This document shows positions 1-4,672 of a DNA stretch of 6,917 nucleotides, piece by piece. The stretch is from Nitrosomonas sp. (GTDB lineage Bacteria > Pseudomonadota > Gammaproteobacteria > Burkholderiales > Nitrosomonadaceae): assembly GCA_021774205.1 (NCBI GenBank), contig JAJFJI010000254.1, forward strand, positions 1 through 6,917, written 5' to 3'. Position numbers and translations under genes: made by a program. Position 1 is the stretch's first letter, and every line of letters begins with the position of its first letter. The notes under the pieces are model-generated. The model was not told the origin of the DNA. It saw nothing but the letters and a program-made list of their open reading frames with translations, and searched no databases.

Positions 1-126
1 ACCGCCAGCAAGGTTCCGGAGGAATTGGACCAACACGTCGCACGACTCAAGCTTTCCGGCGTTGGTGTTTCCATCGATTCCCTCACGCCAGAGCAGCAAG
101 CCTACCGCAGCAGCTGGCAAGCTTGA
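1..126 (+). CDS. ahcY: Adenosylhomocysteinase, C-terminal fragment (5' end outside window)
   Basis: The window opens inside a reading frame of 41 codons ending in TGA at 124-126. The enzyme hydrolyses S-adenosylhomocysteine to adenosine and homocysteine in the cytoplasm, as part of the activated methyl cycle. The visible tail reads VPEELDQHVARLKL, then GVGVSIDSLTPEQQAY, then SSWQA. It matches the family's C-terminal pattern of a pair of helices (LDxxVAxLxL), a G(V/I) strand and the LTxEQxxY segment. The ending SSWQA resembles the short C-terminus (SSWxxGT) of archaeal and thermophile-type enzymes rather than the KPDHYRY tail of the common bacterial and eukaryotic form. The two-residue GT end is missing. 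All catalytic and NAD-binding parts lie outside the window, so the call rests on the tail alone. No terminator was seen before the next gene. Confidence 0.75.
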   Translation, partial: TASKVPEELDQHVARLKLSGVGVSIDSLTPEQQAYRSSWQA

Positions 127-186
127 AAAGCAGGAAGTTAGATTAATGACCTTTGAACTGGAAGATGTTTGAATTAATGATCTGAT

Positions 187-192
187 AAGGAG
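187..192 (+). promoter_or_regulatory. Shine-Dalgarno site fixing the start of the DUF4177-like gene
   Basis: AAGGAG lies 8 nt before the ATG at 201. An in-frame GTG at 192 overlaps this site and so cannot use it, which makes ATG 201 the better start. Confidence 0.7.
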
Positions 193-200
193 TGAACTGC

Positions 201-413
201 ATGGTATTCAGCGAATACAAAATACTACATATCACTGAAGGCGGCTTAGGTACGATTATTCTGGGTGCTTCCGGCTTGCCGCTCAAGAAATTGGAAACGG
301 TATTGAATAAGGAAGTCGCCGATGGTTGGCAGCTGGTGTTTCAATTGGTGGAACAAAAGCGTTTTCTGCTGTTCTGGAAGCGTGAAGCAGTGATTATTAC
401 CCTTGGGCGCTAA
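201..413 (+). CDS. Small DUF4177-like protein
   Basis: This 70-residue cytoplasmic protein has no signal peptide or membrane helix. It looks like the DUF4177 family of small alpha/beta proteins: an N-terminal strand with EYKIL (residues 5-9), a central helix LKKLETVLNKEVADGW (about 31-46) in which the GW is the family hallmark, and a C-terminal strand with FLLFWKREAVIITLGR. The family has no known biochemical function. ATG 201 is chosen because of the AAGGAG site at 187-192. The next gene, for a TM2-domain membrane protein, begins 25 nt after the stop with its own ribosome site, so the two are probably co-transcribed. Family membership is from recognition of the GW helix and the LFWKRE strand and has not been searched. 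Confidence 0.7.
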   Translation: MVFSEYKILHITEGGLGTIILGASGLPLKKLETVLNKEVADGWQLVFQLVEQKRFLLFWKREAVIITLGR

Positions 414-438
414 CCACTGAAAACAAGGAAGAATCCAG

Positions 439-822
439 ATGCTGTCCAGTGAGCAAGTATTTGAAGCTGAGGAACAGTTACGCAAAAATGTACGGGAGTT
501 GCCGGATGATAAAAGATTGGCTTTTTTCAAGGCAGCCGAGCAAAGGCTGAAAGACCCGGATACCTATGCAGCTTTAAACTATCTTTTTATCGCGGGTCTG
601 CATCATTTTTATCTGGGTAAATGGGCGCGTGGTTTGTTGAATATTGCAGTTTTTCTGGCAGGCGTAGTTATGCTGTTTACCCCGCTGGCGATTATTGGCA
701 TTTCACTCATCGCTGCGATCACGAGTGTCGAGCTCTATGCGCTTTTTAAATCACAGATCATCGTTCAGGCTCATAATAACAGCATCATGGAGCAGATATA
801 TCGCAATATAACCCGAAAATAG
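439..822 (+). CDS. TM2-domain inner-membrane protein
   Basis: The protein has 127 residues. The N-terminal part (1-43) is charged and helical and probably cytoplasmic. The TM2 domain follows: a first hydrophobic segment at about 46-57, the signature GLHHFYLGKWARGLL (53-67), and two further hydrophobic stretches at about 68-84 and 85-100. It ends with ELYALFKSQIIVQAHN (98-113), which corresponds to the family's usual Dlf..p..V..aN ending. TM2 proteins are small membrane proteins of unknown role, often with a soluble extension. Start ATG 439 is preceded by AAGGAAG at 425-431, with about 9 nt from its AGGA core to the ATG. The gene follows the DUF4177-like gene by 25 nt and probably shares its transcript. 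The product class is secure; the function is unknown. Confidence 0.8.
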   Translation: MLSSEQVFEAEEQLRKNVRELPDDKRLAFFKAAEQRLKDPDTYAALNYLFIAGLHHFYLGKWARGLLNIAVFLAGVVMLFTPLAIIGISLIAAITSVELYALFKSQIIVQAHNNSIMEQIYRNITRK

Positions 823-832
823 TTATAGCAAT

Positions 833-931
833 ATGTTTGGGCCAATCCCGTTACTGCAAGCTATTGGGTCTTTCATTTTGCAGTTGCTCGGTAAATTTGT
901 TGAATGGTATGAAAAGCGTTTGTTAACCTAA
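833..931 (+). CDS. Possible 32-residue membrane-associated peptide
   Basis: A short frame starts at ATG 833, 10 nt after the TM2 gene stop, and ends with TAA at 929-931. The peptide begins MFGPIPLLQAIGSFILQLLG and continues KFVEWYEKRLLT. It would be an amphipathic or membrane-inserting helix with an aromatic and basic C-terminus, a composition common in real small membrane proteins. It overlaps the 3' end of the convergent acetyltransferase gene by 9 nt. Against it, no clear Shine-Dalgarno sequence precedes the ATG, so it would depend on coupling to the TM2 gene or be a chance frame. Not recognised as a known family. Confidence 0.3.
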   Translation: MFGPIPLLQAIGSFILQLLGKFVEWYEKRLLT

Positions 932-1768
932 CTCAAAGGAAGTGATGCCAAAAATTTTCTGATCGGCAAGTTTGGGTTGACCTTTTAAATACATCCTTCC
1001 GGTAGAAAAGACCACTTGCATGTTGTATTTTTCAGCCAGCTTCTGTGCAGCCGGATTGATTTCCATGATGTCGAGAAATATTGCTTCTCCAGGAATATCC
1101 ATTTGCAGCGCCTGGAATAAGCCTTCCGCAATGGCATAATTATCGGCAAATAAAGGGCCGATTTTGTGGCCCTCAATGCAGCGGCGGCGCACGGCGTAAC
1201 CTTGTAATTGGCCATTTTTAACAAAACCGAGTGCTTTAGCGTCGGCTTGATTGATCCAGGCATTTAAATATCTGCGCCGCTTGGCGGGAAAACAAAACCT
1301 GTCATAGGTTTCGATAATTTCAAACGGCAGCTGCGATAATGGAACGAAGCGCAGATCCACTGGTGCCGGGTTAGCTGCAGTGCCTCGATATCGGATATTG
1401 TGATAGGCGAGACGGTAGCCGATTCGTTCATAAATCGGTATATTTTCCACAACGCCATCAATACCGGCATTGCGTTGGCCCACATAACGCAGCCTTTCCT
1501 TGGTCAATGCGATACCGTATCCTTGGCCGCGATACTTGGGATGCACGATATATAAGCCGCAAAACGCAAATTGATCGTCATATACGACGGCGCTGCCGAC
1601 CGAAATCGCCTGGCCGCTGATTTCCCCGACAAAGAAACCGTTACTATCGGCTTGGTAGTAGCTTTCCGCGTCATGAATACCAGGATTCCAGCCCTCCTGT
1701 GCAGCCCAGTCTATGGCGATTTGAATTTCATCGGCCTGCATTCGGCGAATGGTATAGTCTTTGTTCAT
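923..1768 (-). CDS. GNAT N-acetyltransferase with YitH-like C-terminal domain
   Basis: This 281-residue cytoplasmic protein is predicted to transfer an acetyl group from acetyl-CoA to an unidentified amine. The N-terminal GNAT domain (about 5-128) carries the acetyl-CoA pyrophosphate-binding motif A, HPKYRGQGYGIAL (76-88), with RGQGYG as its core, followed by IPIYERIGY (110-118), the usual motif B helix. The second half (about 135-262) resembles the YitH-type domain (Acetyltransf_18): DRFCFPAKRRRYLNAWI, then GYAVRR, then GHKIGPLFADN (200-210), then FLDIMEINPAA, and finally FSTGRMY (254-260). The frame stays open upstream to 1975, but that part runs inside the preceding hydrolase gene. ATG 1768 is the real start because GAGG lies 8 nt before it and it sits 2 nt after the hydrolase stop. 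The two are almost certainly translationally coupled. The substrate is unknown. Confidence 0.85.
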   Translation of the reverse strand: MNKDYTIRRMQADEIQIAIDWAAQEGWNPGIHDAESYYQADSNGFFVGEISGQAISVGSAVVYDDQFAFCGLYIVHPKYRGQGYGIALTKERLRYVGQRNAGIDGVVENIPIYERIGYRLAYHNIRYRGTAANPAPVDLRFVPLSQLPFEIIETYDRFCFPAKRRRYLNAWINQADAKALGFVKNGQLQGYAVRRRCIEGHKIGPLFADNYAIAEGLFQALQMDIPGEAIFLDIMEINPAAQKLAEKYNMQVVFSTGRMYLKGQPKLADQKIFGITSFELG

Positions 1769-1770
1769 AA

Positions 1771-2685
1771 TCAATACCTCGTTTCGGTGTAGGGGTGAAA
1801 ACGATACCAGTGTTGGGCAATCTGCTGGCGCGTTGCGATCCAAACCTGCGGAAAATCCTGTAAAAAATCCAGAAATCGATGGATAATTTCGGCCCGCCCA
1901 GGATGGCCGCTTATCCTGGCATGTAAGGCGACTGTCATCATTTTGGGGGCATGCTCTCCTTCCCGGTATAGGCATCGGACTGTGTTTTGCAAATAGTTCA
2001 GAAAGTCTTCGCCGGACATCCAGCCCGGTGTCAGGAAATATTTGGCGTCATTGACATCGAATGTATAAGGAATGATTAAATGAATCTGTTCATTAACGAG
2101 TTGCCAGTATGGAAGATCATCTGCATAACTTTCCGAGTCATACCGGATGCCTGCTTCCACCAGAAGATTTCTTGTTTGTGCGCTCTTTCTCCCGGTATAC
2201 CAGCCGTAAGGTTTCTTGCCGGTATAATGTTCGATAATCTCGATGGTCTTTGCGATGTGCTGTCGCTCTATTTCGGGCGGTATGTTGCGGTAATCGATCC
2301 AGCGATAGCCGTGGCCGGCAATTTCGTGTCCTTCTGCCGCCAAGTGGATTGCCAGTGACGGATTCTTTTGCAATGCCAGCCCGCAGGCCCAGGCTGTGAC
2401 CCTCAGCTTGCGTTGTTCAAACAGGTTCAGCAGCCGCCAAATACCGCAGCGGGAACCATATTCAAAAATCGATTCAGAAAAATAATCGCGCTCTCCGCTC
2501 AACGCCTGCCTTAAAGCCAGTTCGGTGAGATAGTTTTCTGATGTTGTATCGCCTTCAAGAACGCTGCGCTCCGCACCTTCTTCAATATTGACCGCGAAAT
2601 TGATTGCAAGCCGGGCTTTGTCCGGCCATTTCGGGTGCGGCGGAAATTCGCCGTAACCGATAAAATCGCGAGGAGGAAGCGTCAT
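1771..2685 (-). CDS. PuuE/allantoinase-like polysaccharide deacetylase family (CE4) hydrolase
   Basis: This 304-residue protein has no signal peptide and matches the PuuE-type branch of the CE4 (NodB) fold. Landmarks in order are PRDFIGYGEFPPHPKWP (5-21), NIEEGAERSVLEGD (33-46), ESIFEYGSRCGIWRLL (71-86), GHEIAGHGYRWIDY (119-132), GWYTGR (161-166), YDSESYADDLPYW (182-194), IPYTFDVND (205-213) and LHARISGHPGRA (254-265). Classical CE4 deacetylases bind a metal through TFDDG and HxxxH. Here the first motif reads NIEEG and the second His of HxxxH is Trp129, which fits the metal-independent allantoinases known in this branch. The likely chemistry is hydrolysis of a cyclic amide such as allantoin, but ring or N-acyl substrates cannot be told apart. 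No strong Shine-Dalgarno sequence precedes ATG 2685. An ATG 4 nt further upstream reaches a stop after one codon. It is the first gene of a two-gene operon with the acetyltransferase. The family call is firm; the substrate is not. Confidence 0.85.
   Translation of the reverse strand: MTLPPRDFIGYGEFPPHPKWPDKARLAINFAVNIEEGAERSVLEGDTTSENYLTELALRQALSGERDYFSESIFEYGSRCGIWRLLNLFEQRKLRVTAWACGLALQKNPSLAIHLAAEGHEIAGHGYRWIDYRNIPPEIERQHIAKTIEIIEHYTGKKPYGWYTGRKSAQTRNLLVEAGIRYDSESYADDLPYWQLVNEQIHLIIPYTFDVNDAKYFLTPGWMSGEDFLNYLQNTVRCLYREGEHAPKMMTVALHARISGHPGRAEIIHRFLDFLQDFPQVWIATRQQIAQHWYRFHPYTETRY
1777..1780 (-). promoter_or_regulatory. Ribosome-binding site of the acetyltransferase gene
   Basis: GAGG on the minus strand, 8 nt before ATG 1768 and lying inside the last codons of the hydrolase gene. 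It decides the acetyltransferase start against a 69-residue upstream in-frame extension and suggests translation by reinitiation after the hydrolase stop at 1773-1771. Confidence 0.65.
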
Positions 2686-2744
2686 GGCATAGTTATCAAT
2701 AAGTGCATCGATAGGAGCTTGGGTTTTAGTGAAAGCTTTTCTGC

Positions 2745-2773
2745 ATGATAGAACGATAGTTTCGGGAGTTCAA
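2745..2773 (-). promoter_or_regulatory. Sigma70-type promoter candidate for the hydrolase-acetyltransferase operon
   Basis: Read on the minus strand, TTGAAC (2773-2768) and TATCAT (2750-2745) are separated by exactly 17 nt. The -10 box matches 5 of 6 consensus bases and the -35 box 4 of 6. Transcription would begin near 2738, leaving a leader of about 50 nt before ATG 2685. Confidence 0.4.
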
Positions 2774-2850
2774 ATATTATCATTGACTGCATGGTTCATT
2801 AGCTTCAAAATTTACTTTGGTCGCAATGCTGTTGCACCAAAAGAAATGAA

Positions 2851-2879
2851 TTGATATGGTTTTGTGTGGGTGGATTAAT
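2851..2879 (+). promoter_or_regulatory. Weak promoter candidate for the channel gene
   Basis: TTGATA (2851-2856) and ATTAAT (2874-2879) are 17 nt apart, in an A+T-rich stretch upstream of the channel gene. The start would be near 2886, giving a leader of about 180 nt. The -10 box is only a partial match, so this is tentative. Confidence 0.25.
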
Positions 2880-3067
2880 AATCAGTTTCAAACACGACAA
2901 CAGGCTATACTGGAAATTATCGAATAACCAGCAGAATTTACGCAGCGATATGATGCAAGTACTACTCGCCGCTTAACCCGATGGACGCCATATCTGACAA
3001 CACCTCATTTTTATTCGGGCGAGAAAAATTGTGTGCACTGAGTCGTAAACGGAGATGACACCAACGC

Positions 3068-4174
3068 ATGAAACCAGGAAACGCAGTCTTTGCAATATTG
3101 TTCATTGCAGTACTGTGCCACGCGTCCATACTCTTTGCACAGCCGGATGGACAGCAAGGTGTGGCGCTTTCCCCGGCCGCAATTACCCAAGCGAGTTTGC
3201 TTACGCTACCGGAAGGCGGGCGTCCCACAAAGGTCCGGGCGGCGTTTCATCTGAGGAGCATCAACTGGATCGACGGCGAAACGGAGACATTTGAATTTAC
3301 CGGCGTGCTTACCCTCACATGGCAAGACCCCCGACAGGCTTTCGATCCTGCGATCGAGGGAATTGCCGAGAAGTTTTATCAAGGGGAGTACCAGTTCAAC
3401 GAATTGTCCCCGGCCTGGTATCCCCAGGTAGTGCTCGCCAACGAAGTCGGTCTGTACGAAAAGAGCGGTGTCCTGCTTCGCGTCAAGTCCGATGGAACCA
3501 GCACACTGGTGGAGACCGTCAACGCGGTAGCGAAAACAAGGCTCAACCTGAGGCGGTATCCATACGATGAGCAGCGCCTAGAAGCCGTGTTTGAGGTCTT
3601 GGGTGTTGACACTGGCGAAGTCGTACTTGAAGCGGAGCCAATGCCCGAGCGAAGCAACGAACATGAAATCCGGATTCCAGAGTGGACATTGTCCGGAATC
3701 GGCGCCTCAGTCCGAAATTTCGTAGCGCCATATGCCGGAAGTCGTGGTGTTACCTCTGTATTCGTCCTGACCGTCGATGTGCAGCGTCAATCGTTGTTCA
3801 TGCTGCGATTAGTCGTGCTCCCGCTCATCCTGGTCGTCATGCTTTCCTGGTCGGTATTCTGGATGGATCGTTCGTCATTGGGTGAACGCATGGATGTAGC
3901 CTTTGTAGGGATTCTCACCGCTGTAGCCTATCAAGTTTTGGTCAGCGAAATACTTCCGCAGATTTCCTATATAACGCTCATCCACGCCTTCCTGAGCTTT
4001 AGTTTCTTGCTCATGTGCCTCACGGTTGTGGTCAACCTGGTGGTCGGCGTTTGCGATAGGAATGGAAACGTTGCGCTTGGTGATCGAATCGATCGTTTTT
4101 GCCGTTGGGGATTTCCTTCTTTATACGTTGTACTGCTTGCGAGCACCGCAGTGATTATGTTTTTTTATTATTAG
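3068..4174 (+). CDS. Prokaryotic pentameric ligand-gated ion channel (GLIC-like, Cys-loop superfamily)
   Basis: This 368-residue subunit should form a homopentameric channel in the inner membrane with a periplasmic ligand-binding domain. It has a Sec signal peptide (1-24, cleavage near LFA/Q) and a linker to about 55. The beta-sandwich follows: ETFEFTGVLTLTWQDPRQAFDP (73-94), the WxP motif AWYP (116-119), and LRRYPYDEQ (161-169) where animal receptors have the Cys loop. As in other bacterial members the Cys pair is absent. Pre-M1 Arg240 is followed by M1 (about 243-265), pore helix M2 (about 274-295), the LPQISY turn (296-301), M3 (to about 328), a short loop and M4 (about 347-366). M2 starts GERM with Glu273 at position -1' and Leu283 at the 9' gate, features linked to cation selectivity and gating in nicotinic receptors. 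GGAG (3051-3054) lies 13 nt before ATG 3068, slightly far. The fold is secure; the ligand is unknown. Confidence 0.93.
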   Translation: MKPGNAVFAILFIAVLCHASILFAQPDGQQGVALSPAAITQASLLTLPEGGRPTKVRAAFHLRSINWIDGETETFEFTGVLTLTWQDPRQAFDPAIEGIAEKFYQGEYQFNELSPAWYPQVVLANEVGLYEKSGVLLRVKSDGTSTLVETVNAVAKTRLNLRRYPYDEQRLEAVFEVLGVDTGEVVLEAEPMPERSNEHEIRIPEWTLSGIGASVRNFVAPYAGSRGVTSVFVLTVDVQRQSLFMLRLVVLPLILVVMLSWSVFWMDRSSLGERMDVAFVGILTAVAYQVLVSEILPQISYITLIHAFLSFSFLLMCLTVVVNLVVGVCDRNGNVALGDRIDRFCRWGFPSLYVVLLASTAVIMFFYY

Positions 4175-4241
4175 TCCGTAAGTGAGATCCGCAAAGGACA
4201 GGCGAAACAAGAGGATAATACATCAACGAAGGAAAACTATC

Positions 4242-4354
4242 GTGAGAAACTGGAAGCTCAATTCTTGCCAGCTGTGCTAATGGTGGTCTGTATGACATTG
4301 CATGCAGAAACGGGCCGTGGTAACAGTCCCGACGAAACCGACGATATGGGTTAA
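4242..4354 (+). pseudogene. Possible remnant of a small exported-protein gene
   Basis: GTG 4242 is preceded by AAGGA (4229-4233) at 8 nt and encodes VRNWKLNSCQLC before a stop at 4278-4280. The neighbouring frame then reads LPAVLMVVCMTLHAETGRG and ends at TAA 4352-4354. Joined by one frameshift, the two give a basic start, a hydrophobic core and an LHA/ET cleavage-like site, that is, a typical Sec signal peptide with a short acidic tail. This is pattern reading only; the second frame is also in phase with the channel gene and may be open by chance. No homologue is recognised. Confidence 0.2.
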
Positions 4355-4372
4355 CTTTTTTACGCTATTGGT

Positions 4373-4416
4373 GAATTGAATTGAATTGAATTGAATTGAA
4401 TTGAATGGAATGAATT
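4373..4416 (+). repeat. GAATT pentanucleotide tandem repeat
   Basis: Six perfect GAATT copies run from 4373 to 4402, followed by degenerate copies (GAATG, GAAT, GAATT) to 4416. The array lies about 30 nt upstream of the promoter candidate for the lactonase gene and outside any credible gene. Such arrays can change copy number by slipped-strand replication. Confidence 0.95.
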
Positions 4417-4446
4417 AAGTGACTAAGTGATCGCTCGTTGGTGTGT

Positions 4447-4475
4447 TTGACTGTCAACCTGAATTCCATTAAATT
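4447..4475 (+). promoter_or_regulatory. Promoter candidate upstream of the lactonase gene
   Basis: TTGACT (4447-4452, 5 of 6 consensus) and TAAATT (4470-4475, 4 of 6) have a 17-nt spacer. The -35 box is the left half of a small dyad, TTGACTGTCAA (4447-4457), that could be an operator. The transcript would start near 4482 and have a leader of about 190 nt containing the dyad at 4518 and the large palindrome. A TATGAT at 4509-4514 is an alternative -10 without a good partner. Confidence 0.3.
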
Positions 4476-4517
4476 CGTTAGTGATGAAAAACAGCGCATA
4501 TTTTTCACTATGATACG

Positions 4518-4530
4518 CACCTTTAAGGTG
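4518..4530. promoter_or_regulatory. 13-bp dyad, operator-like
   Basis: CACCTTTAAGGTG is a perfect inverted repeat with 6-bp arms and a single central base. It lies just downstream of the predicted transcription start of the lactonase gene, where a repressor could bind. The binding protein is unknown, and no regulator gene is in the window. Confidence 0.35.
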
Positions 4531-4560
4531 AGCAACGCGATGCTGCTTATAGCACACCGG

Positions 4561-4636
4561 TGTTTCTTTTTGCTGCGTTGCAATTCGCCGTAATAACGCG
4601 TTATACCGTCTCATTGCGCTTTGCCAAAAAGAAACA
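4561..4636. repeat. 76-nt interrupted palindrome before the lactonase gene
   Basis: The outer arms TGTTTCTTTTTG (4561-4572) and CAAAAAGAAACA (4625-4636) pair perfectly over 12 bp. Their axis, between 4598 and 4599, is also the axis of a perfect 12-bp palindrome ATAACGCGTTAT (4593-4604). Between them CAATT/AATTG-like bases (4580-4584 with 4613-4617) pair as well, so 26 of 38 positions are complementary about one axis. It could fold as a long RNA hairpin in the leader or be a degenerate small palindromic element. No target-site duplication is seen at its ends. Confidence 0.75.
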
Positions 4637-4672
4637 GCAACGCACGCTAAACACCACCCAGCTGAGGATTTT

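Larger units (their letters stand above)
2686..3067. other. Divergent intergenic region between the hydrolase operon and the channel gene
   Basis: These 382 bases lie between two divergent transcription units. No convincing gene was found: frames here are short or are the reverse of the channel gene's start. It holds the minus-strand promoter candidate at 2745-2773 and a weaker plus-strand candidate at 2851-2879. A TATACT box at 2906-2911 has no good -35 partner. The stretch from about 2765 to 2890 is A+T-rich, as expected for a promoter region. No strong dyad operator, riboswitch or terminator hairpin was recognised. Confidence 0.6.
4175..4672. other. Long intergenic region with microsatellite, dyads and a possible gene remnant
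   Basis: These 498 bases have no convincing intact gene. From 4175 to 4354 the frame of the channel gene stays open after its TAG and includes a signal-peptide-like stretch. From 4373 to 4416 lies a GAATT tandem repeat. From 4447 on there is a promoter candidate, a 13-bp dyad, three copies of a GCAACGC heptamer (one inverted) and a 76-nt interrupted palindrome ending 36 nt before the lactonase start. Minus-strand frames here are probably by-products of the repeats. No intrinsic terminator with a convincing stem was found after the channel gene. Confidence 0.6.

Noticed and set aside
154..181. Promoter for the DUF4177-like gene (TTGAAC, 16 nt, AATGAT)
   Set aside because: Both boxes are weak and the predicted start would fall on the ribosome-binding site, giving almost no leader.
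192..200. GTG start for the DUF4177-like gene
   Set aside because: It overlaps the only Shine-Dalgarno sequence, which is ideally placed for ATG 201.
852..884. Inverted repeat ACTGCAA/TTGCAGT between convergent genes
   Set aside because: A 7-bp stem with a 19-nt loop and no following T-run on either strand is not a credible bidirectional terminator.
1769..1975. Upstream in-frame extension of the acetyltransferase gene by 69 codons
   Set aside because: It lies wholly inside the hydrolase gene in another frame, its sequence has no GNAT character, and a good ribosome site serves ATG 1768.
2962..3228. Minus-strand frame opposite the channel gene start
   Set aside because: It is the reverse of the signal peptide and early channel codons, with no domain or ribosome site; a shadow frame.
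4336..4361. Terminator after the channel gene ending in TTTTTT
   Set aside because: A T-run is present but the only adjacent stem is 4 bp (AACC/GGTT), too weak to call.
4561..4636. Integron attC site
   Set aside because: The palindrome is large, but no proper pair of conserved attC end motifs (RYYYAAC and GTTRRRY) was found at its ends, and no integrase is in the window.
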